From Thermoproteota archaeon (GTDB lineage: Archaea; Thermoproteota; Methanomethylicia; Methanomethylicales; B66-G16): a stretch of 17,924 nucleotides of DNA. The notes below the pieces were generated by a model. That model worked only from the letters and a program-made list of their open reading frames with translations, did not search any database and was not told where the DNA came from. The translations under genes and the position numbers were made by a program. The stretch spans positions 1 to 17,924 of the forward strand of contig QMQV01000024.1 of assembly GCA_003649085.1 (NCBI GenBank), given 5' to 3'. Below are positions 1 through 8,341 of the stretch, one piece after another. Numbering within the stretch: position 1 is the stretch's first letter; each line of letters opens with the position of its first letter.

Positions 1-92
1 CAGTAGAAGGAGTTAGGAAAGTCAGGGTTATTTGTAAGGGGCATTTAATGGAAGAGCAGATTAATAGCATGGTGAACTCTGACTTAGTATAA
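1..92 (+). CDS. C-terminal fragment of an unknown gene (5' end outside window)
   Basis: The frame beginning at base 3 is open from the window edge to a TAA at 90-92, about 29 codons. The other two forward frames close within the first 20 bases. The tail contains VRKVRVICKGHLMEEQ and ends in a polar stretch (NSDLV). It would converge on the minus-strand methylthiotransferase gene with 21 bases between the two stops, a usual compact archaeal arrangement. The fragment is too short to identify and could be a chance open frame. Confidence 0.4.
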   Translation, partial: VEGVRKVRVICKGHLMEEQINSMVNSDLV

Positions 93-113
93 TGGGTACA
101 TAACACGATTTCA

Positions 114-1442
114 TTAAGATGACGCTTTGGTTGGTAAGCACTCCGCATAAGGAAGAGACTGTTTAGTCAATGATACTAAACGCCCCATTAAATATATTGA
201 CTTGGCTTTATCGATAACAACTGGGACCTCGTCTCCAGGCTTTAGCTGGGGATCCAAGACAACGACAGGCTTGTAATTGTCCATTCTGCCAATAATGCCC
301 TCCCCCTTCTTTTCAACCAATAAGATATTAACCACCTTGCCTACGAGCGCTAAATTTCGCTCTAAAGTCACTTCCTCAACTTTTCTCATTAAGAGCTCGG
401 ATCTGCTCTTCTTTACGCTATCTGGTATTTGCTTAAGCTTAGCAGCAGGGGTATGTGGTCTTGGGGTATATCGTGCCACGTGTACTTTATCGGGCTTAAC
501 TTCATCAATGAGCTGTAGCGTATGTCGAAAGGCTTCTTCACTTTCTCCTGGGAAACCAACAATTATGTCGGTAGCTATAGATGCGTCGGGCAGCTGTTTC
601 CTTATCTTCCACACAACATGCTTGAATAGTGACACGTTGTATTTCCTACGCATCATCTTGAGAACTTCATCGTCACCGCTCTGAACAGGTATATGGAAGA
701 ACCTGTAAAATCTCTCATCAGACGACATCATGTTAAGCACATCATCAAGAATCGGAGCAAGCGAGTTGGGATTCATCATTCCAAGTCTTATCTTGAACTT
801 TCCATCAACTTCCCTTGAAATTTTCTTTAACAGGTCTACTAGAGTAAAACCCTTATCTAGCCCGTAGACAGCTAAGTCCTGTGATGTAAGCCTAATCTCC
901 TTAGCGCCACTTTTTACAGCGTCTTTAACAGCCTTCACGACCTCATCCATATCGGCGCTAACCAAATCTCCTCTCGCGCGCTTAACAATGCAGTAAGCAC
1001 AGTTCCCTAGACAACCTCGTGAAACCGAAATCGTGTATATTACCTCTCCAGTATGCTTAGGTATGTAGACCCTTCTCTCTTGAGGTCTTGTAGCAACATA
1101 CTTACTTGGTGATTTTACAGCTGCAATTATTTGATCTAAGGTATCCGGTGTTATGATTGACGCATTTGGCATTAATTCCTTAACTAAAGCTGGTTGAGCC
1201 GCCGCCAAACACCCCATTACAATTACTTTCTTGCCTCGACGATATAGAGCTTTAAGCTCGTTAAGTCTCTTGCAAATCCTAATGTCTGTCTCATCCCTTA
1301 CGGTACACGTATTAATGATTAATACGTCTGCTTCGGCAGGTGACTGAGCTAATTCTATTCCAGCTTCTTTTAGAAAACCTTTGACTACATTAGTGTCGAC
1401 TACGTTAGCTGCGCAACCATACGTCTCCATGTAAGCCTTCAT
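114..1442 (-). CDS. tRNA-t6A37 methylthiotransferase (MiaB/MtaB/CDKAL1 family)
   Basis: Radical-SAM enzyme that, by family, converts N6-threonylcarbamoyladenosine at tRNA position 37 to its 2-methylthio form. Counted from an upstream in-frame GTG at 1457, the N-terminal UPF0004 domain has its three cluster cysteines at C15 (ETYGC), C51 (INTCTVRD) and C83 (VMGCLAA). The radical-SAM CxxxCxxC is at C149, C153 and C156 (SRGCLGNCAYC). A C-terminal TRAM-like RNA-binding segment covers roughly 370-430. I prefer the ATG at 1442 because it gives the family-typical MKAYMETYGC start and is preceded by GAGGTG at 1455-1460; the GTG would add five residues. The gene follows metG so closely that metG's stop codon merges with this ribosome-binding site, so the two are probably translationally coupled. 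The eukaryotic-type subfamily (CDKAL1) rather than bacterial MiaB is expected for an archaeon. Confidence 0.9.
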   Translation of the reverse strand: MKAYMETYGCAANVVDTNVVKGFLKEAGIELAQSPAEADVLIINTCTVRDETDIRICKRLNELKALYRRGKKVIVMGCLAAAQPALVKELMPNASIITPDTLDQIIAAVKSPSKYVATRPQERRVYIPKHTGEVIYTISVSRGCLGNCAYCIVKRARGDLVSADMDEVVKAVKDAVKSGAKEIRLTSQDLAVYGLDKGFTLVDLLKKISREVDGKFKIRLGMMNPNSLAPILDDVLNMMSSDERFYRFFHIPVQSGDDEVLKMMRRKYNVSLFKHVVWKIRKQLPDASIATDIIVGFPGESEEAFRHTLQLIDEVKPDKVHVARYTPRPHTPAAKLKQIPDSVKKSRSELLMRKVEEVTLERNLALVGKVVNILLVEKKGEGIIGRMDNYKPVVVLDPQLKPGDEVPVVIDKAKSIYLMGRLVSLTKQSLPYAECLPTKASS

Positions 1443-1458
1443 AGTGTTCAAGAGCACC

Positions 1459-3141
1459 TCAGCTTTTATGTTGAAGAAGCATTTGTTTTAACTCCTTAGC
1501 TCTTTCTGAGCTAATTCTCTTGAATATTGGAGATACTTGCCCGATTTTTCTCCCCGGAGGGATTGGTTTACAAGCATCTACTAAGAGCTCTTCTTCTGGA
1601 GAGCCTTCCAGCCCTAATAATTTCCATATGCGTTCACTAGTAGATGGCATAAAAGGCTGTATTAAGCTCGCTATCGTCTTAATCATCTGAACACACACGT
1701 AGAGGACTGTAGCAGCTCTTTCTTGATCAGTCTTTAGGAGAGACCATGGAGCATTTTCATTAAGATATTTGTTACCTAAATGTGCAATCTCCATGACCAG
1801 GTTAAGGGCGTCTCTAAATCGATAACTCGATAACGCACTGTCATAAAGGGCCGTAAGTTGCTTAACCTTGTTCAGTACCTCTTCATCTATGTTGCTGAAC
1901 TCTGAGGGGTCAGGGACTGTGGAGTTAAAGCTTCGTTCTATAAGGGTTAAAGTTCTATGGATAAAATTGCTTAGCGTGTCTACAAGCTCGTCGTTATATC
2001 TTCTTATGAAGTCTTCCCACGAGAAGTCGGCATCTTTATCGAGTGGGGCTGCTGATATGAGATAGTATCTCAGCGGATCTGGATCCATAAGCTTTAAGTA
2101 ATCGGCTATTCCGATGTACCATCCTCTGCTTTTAGACATTTTACGGCCTTCTAACGTTAAGTATTCGCCTGCAATAATCGAGTGAGGTAAGTGGAAGTCA
2201 CCATGCGCCATGAGCATAGCGACCCAAAATAGGGCGTGGTGATATATGATGTCTTTACCTATGAAGTGAATTACCTTAGCATCGCTGCCTCTCAACCAGT
2301 AGTCTTTCCAGCTATCTGGAGAATTGTTTTCAATAGCCCATCTCATTGTTGAGGATATGTAGCCTATTGGCGCATCAAACCATACATAAATTACCTTGTT
2401 AGGCTCAGCTTGAGGTATGGGGACACCCCATGACATGTCTCGTGTAATATCCCAGTCACGTAGCCCTTCCTCTATCCACTTTAGTGCATAGTTTTTTACG
2501 TTATCAGGCAGTGACTTATTATTGGTTAGCCATTCTCTTAGCCTATCCTGGAAGGCGCTTAGCTTGAAAAACCAATGCTTGCTCTTAACCAATATGGGCT
2601 TGGAGCCGCATATTGTGCAGTGTGGATTTATAAGCTCTGTAGGTCTTAGATATCTGCCGCAGCTTTCACAAGCATCTCCTCTAGCTCCCTCGTAGCCGCA
2701 GTGAGGACATGTGCCTTCAACATACCTATCTGGCAAAAAACGGTTACATTTTGGGCATTTGAGCTGTTCAATCTCTTGCTCATATATGTACCCAGATTGT
2801 AGAAGTTTTAAGAAAAAGGATTGGGTAACTTGGTAATGTAGGGGGTCTGTTGTTCTAGAGAAGAAGGAAAAGGAACACTCAACACCTTCTAAATCCTCTC
2901 TTATCAACTTATGGTAATAATCAGCAATCTGCTTTGGGGAAACTCCTTCACGTTCAGCTTTTACAGCTATTGGAGTTCCGTGTTCATCAGTTGCACATAT
3001 ATATATCGCCTTAACGCCTTTCTTCTTTAGATACCTATAGTAGATGTCTGCTGGTATGTACGTGGATCTAAGGTGCCCTAAGTGAAGCCTATCATTACTG
3101 TATGGGAGCGCTGCTGTAATTAACACCTTCTCTGATTCCAA
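1459..3141 (-). CDS. metG: Methionyl-tRNA synthetase
   Basis: Charges tRNA-Met with methionine using ATP; class Ia synthetase. The HIGH-type signature is HLGH at residues 20-23 and the KMSKS loop is at 334-338. Between them is a connective-peptide zinc domain with four CxxC knuckles: C129/C132, C145/C148, C158/C161 and C175/C178. At 560 residues it has the catalytic core and the helical anticodon-binding domain but no C-terminal EMAP-like tRNA-binding domain, which many archaea encode separately. The start codon is TTG at 3139-3141; an in-frame TGA lies just upstream with no ATG between. A GTG five codons later is the alternative. It is first of a two-gene unit with the tRNA methylthiotransferase and diverges from aIF2-beta. 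Confidence 0.96.
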   Translation of the reverse strand: MESEKVLITAALPYSNDRLHLGHLRSTYIPADIYYRYLKKKGVKAIYICATDEHGTPIAVKAEREGVSPKQIADYYHKLIREDLEGVECSFSFFSRTTDPLHYQVTQSFFLKLLQSGYIYEQEIEQLKCPKCNRFLPDRYVEGTCPHCGYEGARGDACESCGRYLRPTELINPHCTICGSKPILVKSKHWFFKLSAFQDRLREWLTNNKSLPDNVKNYALKWIEEGLRDWDITRDMSWGVPIPQAEPNKVIYVWFDAPIGYISSTMRWAIENNSPDSWKDYWLRGSDAKVIHFIGKDIIYHHALFWVAMLMAHGDFHLPHSIIAGEYLTLEGRKMSKSRGWYIGIADYLKLMDPDPLRYYLISAAPLDKDADFSWEDFIRRYNDELVDTLSNFIHRTLTLIERSFNSTVPDPSEFSNIDEEVLNKVKQLTALYDSALSSYRFRDALNLVMEIAHLGNKYLNENAPWSLLKTDQERAATVLYVCVQMIKTIASLIQPFMPSTSERIWKLLGLEGSPEEELLVDACKPIPPGRKIGQVSPIFKRISSERAKELKQMLLQHKS

Positions 3142-3170
3142 GGTCTTGCCCCATCAATTGCTTCGCATAG

Positions 3171-3183
3171 CTTTAGATAAACT
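3171..3183 (-). promoter_or_regulatory. Candidate TATA box for metG
   Basis: On the minus strand this reads GTTTATCTAAAG, centred about 37 bases upstream of the TTG start of metG. That leaves room for a transcription start 25 bases downstream and a short leader. It is assigned by position and AT content only. Confidence 0.35.
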
Positions 3184-3212
3184 TTCTTTGTCTGTAAAAC
3201 GCTTCAACCTAA

Positions 3213-3221
3213 GCTTTTTAG
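3213..3221 (+). promoter_or_regulatory. Candidate TATA box for the aIF2-beta operon
   Basis: The AT-rich element GCTTTTTAG lies about 39 bases upstream of the aIF2-beta ATG, the same spacing as the metG element on the other strand. It is the best TATA-like match in the 115-base divergent intergenic region. Confidence 0.35.
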
Positions 3222-3256
3222 CTATCCCTCTACTTTACTGATTACGGGTAAGGTTA

Positions 3257-3676
3257 ATGGCAGCAAAGTATGACTATGCAAGCCTCTTAGAAAGGGCATA
3301 TAGAGCCATCCCTGAAAAAGCTCAAAAAGCGTCTAAGTATGAGATACCAAAATCCAGCGTCATGACAATAGGATCTAAGACAATCGTGACGAACTTTAAG
3401 GAAATATGTGAGAAAGTGAATAGAGATTTTACCCACGTATCACGTTTCATATTAAGGGAACTTGCAACCGCAGGGAGTGTTGAGGAAAGCAGACTCGTGT
3501 TACAAGGTAAATTTTCTAAGGAACAAATTGATAACTTAGTTGAGAGGTATGTTAGGATGTACGTAATATGTCCTTCATGCGGTAAGCCTGATACAAAGCT
3601 TGTTAAAGAGGGTAGGCTAACATTTATAGTCTGTGAGGTGTGTGGAGCCAAAAACTCTGTCAGGACTCTTGCATGA
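3257..3676 (+). CDS. Translation initiation factor aIF2 subunit beta
   Basis: Beta subunit of the heterotrimeric aIF2, which delivers initiator Met-tRNA to the small ribosomal subunit with GTP. The N-terminal helix and the central alpha-beta domain (about 40-100, including TNFKEICEKVNRDFTHVSRF) are typical. The C-terminal zinc ribbon is complete, with C105/C108 and C126/C129. At 139 residues it is the normal archaeal length and lacks the long lysine-rich N-terminus of eukaryotic eIF2-beta. The ATG is preceded by a weak GGGTAAGG. It leads the long + strand operon, and its stop codon overlaps the ribosome-binding region of the DUF424 gene. Confidence 0.96.
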   Translation: MAAKYDYASLLERAYRAIPEKAQKASKYEIPKSSVMTIGSKTIVTNFKEICEKVNRDFTHVSRFILRELATAGSVEESRLVLQGKFSKEQIDNLVERYVRMYVICPSCGKPDTKLVKEGRLTFIVCEVCGAKNSVRTLA

Positions 3677-3686
3677 GGGCTTGAAG

Positions 3687-3989
3687 TTGAATAAAGTCTA
3701 CGTTAAGGTTTGGAGGCTTAAAGGACACGAAGTCTTGGTTGCAGTATGTGACCCTGAATTATTGGGTAAGGATTTGAGTGAAGGTAAGTTGAAGCTTAAG
3801 GTTAGCCGCGAATTTTACGAAGGTGAACTTTTAAGCTTAGACGAAGCGATAAGCGTCATTAAGGAGGCTACCGTAGGCAATTTCGTAGGCGAAAAAGCTA
3901 TAGAGTGTGCTATGAAAGCTGGCTTAGTACATAGTGAAGCAATTATAAAGATTGCTGGCGTGCCTCACGCGCAGTTTGTATTAGTGTGA
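3687..3989 (+). CDS. DUF424 family protein, function unknown
   Basis: Small archaeal protein of the DUF424 family; no biochemical role is established as far as I know. From the TTG at 3687 it is about 100 residues, the family's usual size, beginning NKVYVKVW. The conserved-looking core includes EFYEGEL and a C-terminal alpha-beta region ending in the hydrophobic HAQFVLV. An ATG at 3633 in the same frame would give 118 residues but would run 44 bases into aIF2-beta and add sequence unlike the family. The GAGGG at 3675-3679, seven bases before the TTG and overlapping the aIF2-beta stop, supports the shorter form. A TTG at 3681 is also possible. Its place between aIF2-beta and NMD3 suggests a translation-linked role; that is inference from context. 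Confidence 0.82.
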   Translation: MNKVYVKVWRLKGHEVLVAVCDPELLGKDLSEGKLKLKVSREFYEGELLSLDEAISVIKEATVGNFVGEKAIECAMKAGLVHSEAIIKIAGVPHAQFVLV

Positions 3990-3994
3990 TTTAG

Positions 3995-5053
3995 ATGGTC
4001 AGGTTTTGTGCAATATGCGGAAGAAGAGAAGATGAAGTAGGTACTTTGATCGAAAACTTATGTAGCGATTGTTATAGAGAGCTTAAGCTAAGTTTTCCAA
4101 TCCCGAGAGAGCTTAGAATTGAAGAATGTGAAGAGTGTGGAGCTGTAAAGAAGGGAGGTGTCTGGGAGAAAGGCGAAAACGTTATCTTAAAGGTAGTAGA
4201 AGATACTTTGCGCAAGTCCCTAAAAATTCCTAGAAATGTCTCCTTAAAAGTCGAACCGACATTGAACGAAGACGAACTTACGGTTAAATTAATGGTTTCT
4301 GCTGAGGGGAGAACAGTCGTTAATGAGAAGGTGATTAAGCTAAGAAAAGTCAAGAGGTTATGTCAAAGATGCGCGAGAATAGCTAGAGGACAGTATTCGG
4401 CTATAGTGCAGGTTCGAGGTAAAGAAGGCGAGCTCAGCGCAAAGGAACGCGAAGTTTTATCTGAAGCCTTTGAAATTTTCAACAAGAAATTCAGCGTAGA
4501 CAGGCGGGGAACGCAGGTAGTCGACGTTGAAGATGTAAGAGGAGGAGTTGACGTAAAATTCCTATCTCATCAGGCAGCAAAGTTTTTCGCAAGCATCTTA
4601 AAGGATAGGTTTGGTGTCTTAACTAAGGAGTCCTATAAGTTAATTGGCGTTGATAGGTCTTCAGGAAAGAGGACATTCAGGCTCACGATATCAGCTAGAA
4701 TGCCTAAGTACAAAAAAGGCGACATCGTAGAAATAGGCTCTGAACACGTATATGTTATTGATGTCGCAAAAGACGTTATCAAAGGGGTGAGGTTAAGCGA
4801 TCAAAGAGAAATATCTTTAAGGGTAAATGACCTTGAAAAGCAGGCAGCAAAAGTGAGAGTATGTAAGCTACGTAAAGCTAGAGTCATCTCGTTAAGAGAT
4901 CAGGTTATTGCAGAACTACTAGATGAATCTAGAGGGAAGGTTATTGAGATACCGCTTAGGCAAATACCACTTGACGTTAAGGAAGGAGACGAAGTTGACA
5001 TCTTAGAAGTAGAAGGAAAAACTTACGTTGTAACTGGCCTAATTAAGCCTTGA
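3995..5053 (+). CDS. NMD3-like ribosome biogenesis protein
   Basis: Archaeal homologue of eukaryotic NMD3, the adaptor for 60S subunit export; in archaea it presumably acts in large-subunit maturation since there is no nucleus. The N-terminal metal-binding module shows paired cysteines C5/C8 with C23/C26 and C45/C48 with C123/C126 (RLCQRCARIARGQYSA), the family hallmark. The rest is the OB-like and SH3-like beta-rich region without the eukaryotic C-terminal export tail. At 352 residues it is a full archaeal NMD3. The ATG at 3995 is five bases after the DUF424 stop with no clear Shine-Dalgarno, so translation is probably coupled. A 55-base gap follows before aIF1A. Confidence 0.92.
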   Translation: MVRFCAICGRREDEVGTLIENLCSDCYRELKLSFPIPRELRIEECEECGAVKKGGVWEKGENVILKVVEDTLRKSLKIPRNVSLKVEPTLNEDELTVKLMVSAEGRTVVNEKVIKLRKVKRLCQRCARIARGQYSAIVQVRGKEGELSAKEREVLSEAFEIFNKKFSVDRRGTQVVDVEDVRGGVDVKFLSHQAAKFFASILKDRFGVLTKESYKLIGVDRSSGKRTFRLTISARMPKYKKGDIVEIGSEHVYVIDVAKDVIKGVRLSDQREISLRVNDLEKQAAKVRVCKLRKARVISLRDQVIAELLDESRGKVIEIPLRQIPLDVKEGDEVDILEVEGKTYVVTGLIKP

Positions 5054-5108
5054 GAAGGAGAAGGTTTAATTAGATAGATTTAGGCTTTACTACTAAGAAC
5101 ATCGGTGC

Positions 5109-5408
5109 ATGGGCATGGTACGTGAAGTAAAGGAGGAAGTTCAAGAAGCTAGGTTGCCAGCTGAAGGAGAGGTTATAGGAGTTATAGTTCAGCTCCTGGG
5201 ATTTGATCGCGTTAAAGTGAGGTGTTCTGACGGTAAGGTTAGGATATGCAGGATACCAGGTAAGATGAAGAAGAAAGTCTGGTTAAAGGAAGGGGATGTC
5301 GTTTTAGTAGCACCATGGGATTTTCAAGCAGATACACGCGGAGACATTATATTGAGATATCCTAGGGATAAGGTTAAGGAGCTTGAACAATTAGGTTACC
5401 TTAAGTGA
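5109..5408 (+). CDS. Translation initiation factor aIF1A
   Basis: Small OB-fold (S1-like) factor that binds the A-site region of the 30S subunit during initiation, homologous to eIF1A and bacterial IF1. The OB fold spans about 16-85 (EGEVIGVIVQLLGFDRVKV, then RICRIPGKMKKKVWLKEGDVV and the PWDFQADTRGDI strand). At 99 residues the length is typical. ATGs at 5109 and 5115 are both possible and differ by two residues. It has its own 55-base upstream gap, which holds an AT-rich GGTTTAATTAG near 5064-5074, so an internal promoter is possible. Rio1 follows after 13 bases. Confidence 0.95.
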   Translation: MGMVREVKEEVQEARLPAEGEVIGVIVQLLGFDRVKVRCSDGKVRICRIPGKMKKKVWLKEGDVVLVAPWDFQADTRGDIILRYPRDKVKELEQLGYLK

Positions 5409-5421
5409 TGGTGTCTACTCC

Positions 5422-6213
5422 TTGAGTAAGGACTTTGAAGAGAAGATAACGAAAGAAGTTGAGCTTAAGAAGTTTGAAAAAAGGCGTTTTAGAAAGATAA
5501 AGGATGAAGATTTGTTTGAAACGGTTGAAGAAGTTTTCGACCGCGCGACGTTAATGTCGCTTTATGACCTATTAAACAGAGGAATTATCGACGAAATGTT
5601 AGGAGTTATTAGCGCTGGAAAAGAATCTAGGGTTTATTGGGCTAAGTCACGTGAAGGGGATTTAGCTGTTAAAATATACTTGACAAGCTCCATGGAATTC
5701 AGGAAAAGCATATATCAATACATTGTAGGAGACCCCAGGTTTGAAGGTGTGAAAAGAGAGACAAGACATATGATATACACGTGGGCGCTTAAAGAGTACA
5801 AAAACTTAGAAGAAGCATATAGGGTAGGTGTTAGAGTACCACGCCCCATAAAAGCACATAAGAACATCTTGGTAATGGAGTTTTTAGGAGAAGACGGGAC
5901 ACCAGCGCCATTGCTTAAAGACTGTCAATTAGACGTGGATGAAGCTACGAGAATTTTTAATGAAGTTTTAAACTTCATAAAGCTTCTCTATACTAAAGCT
6001 GAAATCGTGCATGCGGATCTAAGCGAGTTCAACATGATGGTGTGGAACGGCAAATGCTACCTCATAGACTTTGGGCAAGCGGTTTCCATTAGACACCCGA
6101 TGGCACAGGAATTTCTAGCGCGAGATATAAAGAATGTCTTGAGGTTTTTCAGCGAAAGCGGTGTTGAAGTACCGAGCTTTGAGGAGGTATATAAATGGGT
6201 AGTGGAGGAGTAG
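5422..6213 (+). CDS. Rio1 serine/threonine protein kinase/ATPase
   Basis: Atypical kinase of the RIO1 family, which acts in small-subunit maturation. An N-terminal RIO helical region precedes the flexible nucleotide loop (SAGKES at 64-69). Visible key residues are K84 (LAVKIY), catalytic D199 in HADLSEFN with metal-binding N204, and metal-binding D216 in LIDFGQ. The protein has 263 residues and appears complete. No in-frame ATG or GTG exists upstream, so the TTG at 5422 is the start, with only a weak GGTG before it. Its 3' end overlaps the KH-protein gene by 19 bases. This order (aIF1A, Rio1, KH protein) recurs in archaea and fits a joint role in 30S biogenesis. Confidence 0.95.
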   Translation: MSKDFEEKITKEVELKKFEKRRFRKIKDEDLFETVEEVFDRATLMSLYDLLNRGIIDEMLGVISAGKESRVYWAKSREGDLAVKIYLTSSMEFRKSIYQYIVGDPRFEGVKRETRHMIYTWALKEYKNLEEAYRVGVRVPRPIKAHKNILVMEFLGEDGTPAPLLKDCQLDVDEATRIFNEVLNFIKLLYTKAEIVHADLSEFNMMVWNGKCYLIDFGQAVSIRHPMAQEFLARDIKNVLRFFSESGVEVPSFEEVYKWVVEE

Positions 6214-6788
6214 AGGCGCCTAAAGCCAGGATCTATGTTAAAATACCACTCGATAGAGTTGGAGTCCTAATCGGGGAAAAAGGCTCGGTAAAAAGAGACA
6301 TTGAAAGAGCCACCGGGACTACATTAACTATTGAAAGTGAAAGCGGGAGCGTAGCTATTGAGTTAAGTGAAAATGCGCCAGATCCTTCTGCTTTACTCAA
6401 AGCTAGAGACGTAGTTTTAGCTATAGGTAGAGGTTTTAGTCCTCAAAGAGCTTATAGGCTCTTTAATGACGACCAGATATTAGACGTTATAGACATTAAG
6501 CAGTATGTTGGAGATTCGAAAAATGCGCAGGTTAGGGTTAAGGGAAGGGTAATAGGAGAAGCTGGTAAGACTAGACGTATCATCGAAGAGATGACGGGGG
6601 CCTACGTGTCAGTTTATGGGCATACTGTAGCGATCATTGGAAACTATGACCAAGTTAGAGTAGCCCGGGAAGCTATAGAGATGTTACTTAGAGGGGCTCA
6701 GCACAGCACCGTATATCGATATCTTGAAAGAGCCCATAGGGAGCTCATGAGAAGAGAGCTTTCTCTTTGGAGAGGGGGATATGAGTGA
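6195..6788 (+). CDS. Two-KH-domain RNA-binding protein, Dim2/Pno1-like
   Basis: Archaeal KH-domain protein of the Pno1/Dim2/Krr1 group; eukaryotic Pno1 binds the 3' end of pre-18S rRNA and partners with small-subunit maturation factors. The first KH domain carries the GxxG loop GEKG at 27-30 and the second GEAG at 121-124 (RVIGEAGKTRRIIEEMTG). A clear Shine-Dalgarno GGAGG at 6183-6187, seven bases before the ATG, fixes the start inside the Rio1 gene. The stop TGA overlaps the GTG start of TopVI-B (GTGA), so the whole run is translationally coupled. Role in 16S maturation is inferred from family and neighbours. Confidence 0.92.
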   Translation: MGSGGVEAPKARIYVKIPLDRVGVLIGEKGSVKRDIERATGTTLTIESESGSVAIELSENAPDPSALLKARDVVLAIGRGFSPQRAYRLFNDDQILDVIDIKQYVGDSKNAQVRVKGRVIGEAGKTRRIIEEMTGAYVSVYGHTVAIIGNYDQVRVAREAIEMLLRGAQHSTVYRYLERAHRELMRRELSLWRGGYE

Positions 6789-8341
6789 GCATGATTACAC
6801 GTGAGAAGTTCCAAGCAATTTCTCCAGCAGACTTCTTTTACCGTAATAGAGAAATAGCCGGGTTTGATAATCCCGTTAGAGCTACGTATACGATAATTAG
6901 AGAACTTGTTGAAAACGCACTAGACGCCTGTGAACTATACTCTATTCCTCCAGATGTCCGCGTAAGGTTAGTTAGTGAAGGGGACTCCATTTATAGGATT
7001 AGGGTTGAAGACAACGGGGTAGGCGTACCGTACGAGCACTTGCCGTCTGCTTTTGCACAAGTACTATTCGGGTCTAAGTATACGATTAGGCAGAGCAGAG
7101 GGATTTTTGGACTTGGGGGGAAGATGGCAATACTCTATGGGCAGATCACGACTCATAGCCCTGTGAAAGTAATCTCAAGTACAGGTGGTTTTGAAAAGTA
7201 CTTTTTTGAACTTATGATAAACATCCAGGAGAATAAGCCCATAATACGTAAACGCGAAATCTTGCCAAACTACACTAAGTGGAGAGGAACAATCGTAGAG
7301 TTTAGGTTTGAAGGAGATTACGCTAGAGCAAAGCCCAAGATCATCGAGTATCTCAAACAAACTGCTATAATAGTGCCATACGCAACCTTAACTTTCATAG
7401 ACCCTGATGGTGTACTCTATAGATTTGAAAGATCAACAACAGAAATGCCTCCTCCACCAAAAGAGGTTAAGCCGCATCCACACGGCGTAGACGTGGAAAC
7501 CGTTGAAAGAATGATACAAGCTACTCGAAGCACAACACTACTTGACTTTTTAGCAAATAGCTTTCATCGAGTGGGATACGCTATAGCTAAGAAGTTCTTG
7601 AAGAAGTACGGATTTCCATTAAACAAAGACCCAAAAAACCTATCCTCAAAAGAGATAGTCGAGCTTGTAAACGCATTAAAGAAGTTTGACGATTTCCTAC
7701 CACCAGACCCAACTAGCTTATCTCCAATAGGAGCAGCATTGCTAAGACAAGGCATTGAAAAGGAATTTAAACCTGAATTTGTAGCTGCTGTTCAAAGGAA
7801 AGCGTCGTCATATTCTGGACACCCATTCATAGTTGAAGCAGCAATAGCTTACGGAGGAGGAATACCTCAGCCCACGCCAGGAGAGATTTTAGTCTTTCGT
7901 TTCGCGAACAAAATACCCTTACTGTACGATTTGCATAGCGACGTGACTATGAAGGTTATCAGGAAGATCAAGTGGACAAGGTATAGAATAGACTTAAACA
8001 CCATGCCGATAGCATTTTTCGTTCACGTCTGCGCAACTAAGATACCATATAAAACTGTCGGCAAGGAATACATAGCTGATCAACCTGAAGTTGAGTATGA
8101 AATTGAGTGGGCTTTAAAAAGCTGTGCAAGACAACTTAGAAACTACTTATCTAAGAAGGAGAAGACGATGATAATGCAGAAGAAAATCGACATATATGGC
8201 AAGTATTTGCCATTAATAGCGCAGTTTTCAGCCGAGCTGGCGGAAGCGCCTAATAAGGTAGACTTGGAGAGGGTTATAAGGAGGGTTATACCAATTCATG
8301 CACCACAGCCGAGATCCAGTAGTGCTGACAAAGCTTCGTGA
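6785..8341 (+). CDS. top6B: DNA topoisomerase VI subunit B (ATPase)
   Basis: GHKL-ATPase subunit of the A2B2 type IIB topoisomerase, which relaxes and decatenates DNA. Bergerat-fold motifs are visible: N1 box with N44 and D47 (ENALDAC), D76-N77-G78 and G80 (EDNGVGVP), and the glycine-rich lid FGLGGKMA at 108-115. An H2TH-like segment and the transducer domain follow to the C-terminus. At 518 residues it matches short crenarchaeal-type proteins. The GTG start at 6785 has GAGGGGG at 6772-6778 six bases upstream; an ATG two codons later is less well spaced. A tandem GAGGGTTATA pair at 8269-8290 encodes a repeated RVI and also supplies the likely ribosome-binding site for subunit A, whose gene overlaps by 44 bases. 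Confidence 0.97.
   Translation: MSMITREKFQAISPADFFYRNREIAGFDNPVRATYTIIRELVENALDACELYSIPPDVRVRLVSEGDSIYRIRVEDNGVGVPYEHLPSAFAQVLFGSKYTIRQSRGIFGLGGKMAILYGQITTHSPVKVISSTGGFEKYFFELMINIQENKPIIRKREILPNYTKWRGTIVEFRFEGDYARAKPKIIEYLKQTAIIVPYATLTFIDPDGVLYRFERSTTEMPPPPKEVKPHPHGVDVETVERMIQATRSTTLLDFLANSFHRVGYAIAKKFLKKYGFPLNKDPKNLSSKEIVELVNALKKFDDFLPPDPTSLSPIGAALLRQGIEKEFKPEFVAAVQRKASSYSGHPFIVEAAIAYGGGIPQPTPGEILVFRFANKIPLLYDLHSDVTMKVIRKIKWTRYRIDLNTMPIAFFVHVCATKIPYKTVGKEYIADQPEVEYEIEWALKSCARQLRNYLSKKEKTMIMQKKIDIYGKYLPLIAQFSAELAEAPNKVDLERVIRRVIPIHAPQPRSSSADKAS

Noticed and set aside
277..684. 135-codon + strand frame opposite the methylthiotransferase
   Set aside because: Shadow of the radical-SAM gene; composition follows the complementary codons.
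8269..8292. Tandem GAGGGTTATA repeat at the end of TopVI-B as a regulatory repeat
   Set aside because: Two copies only, in coding frame (repeated RVI), and sufficiently explained by coding plus a ribosome-binding site for TopVI-A.
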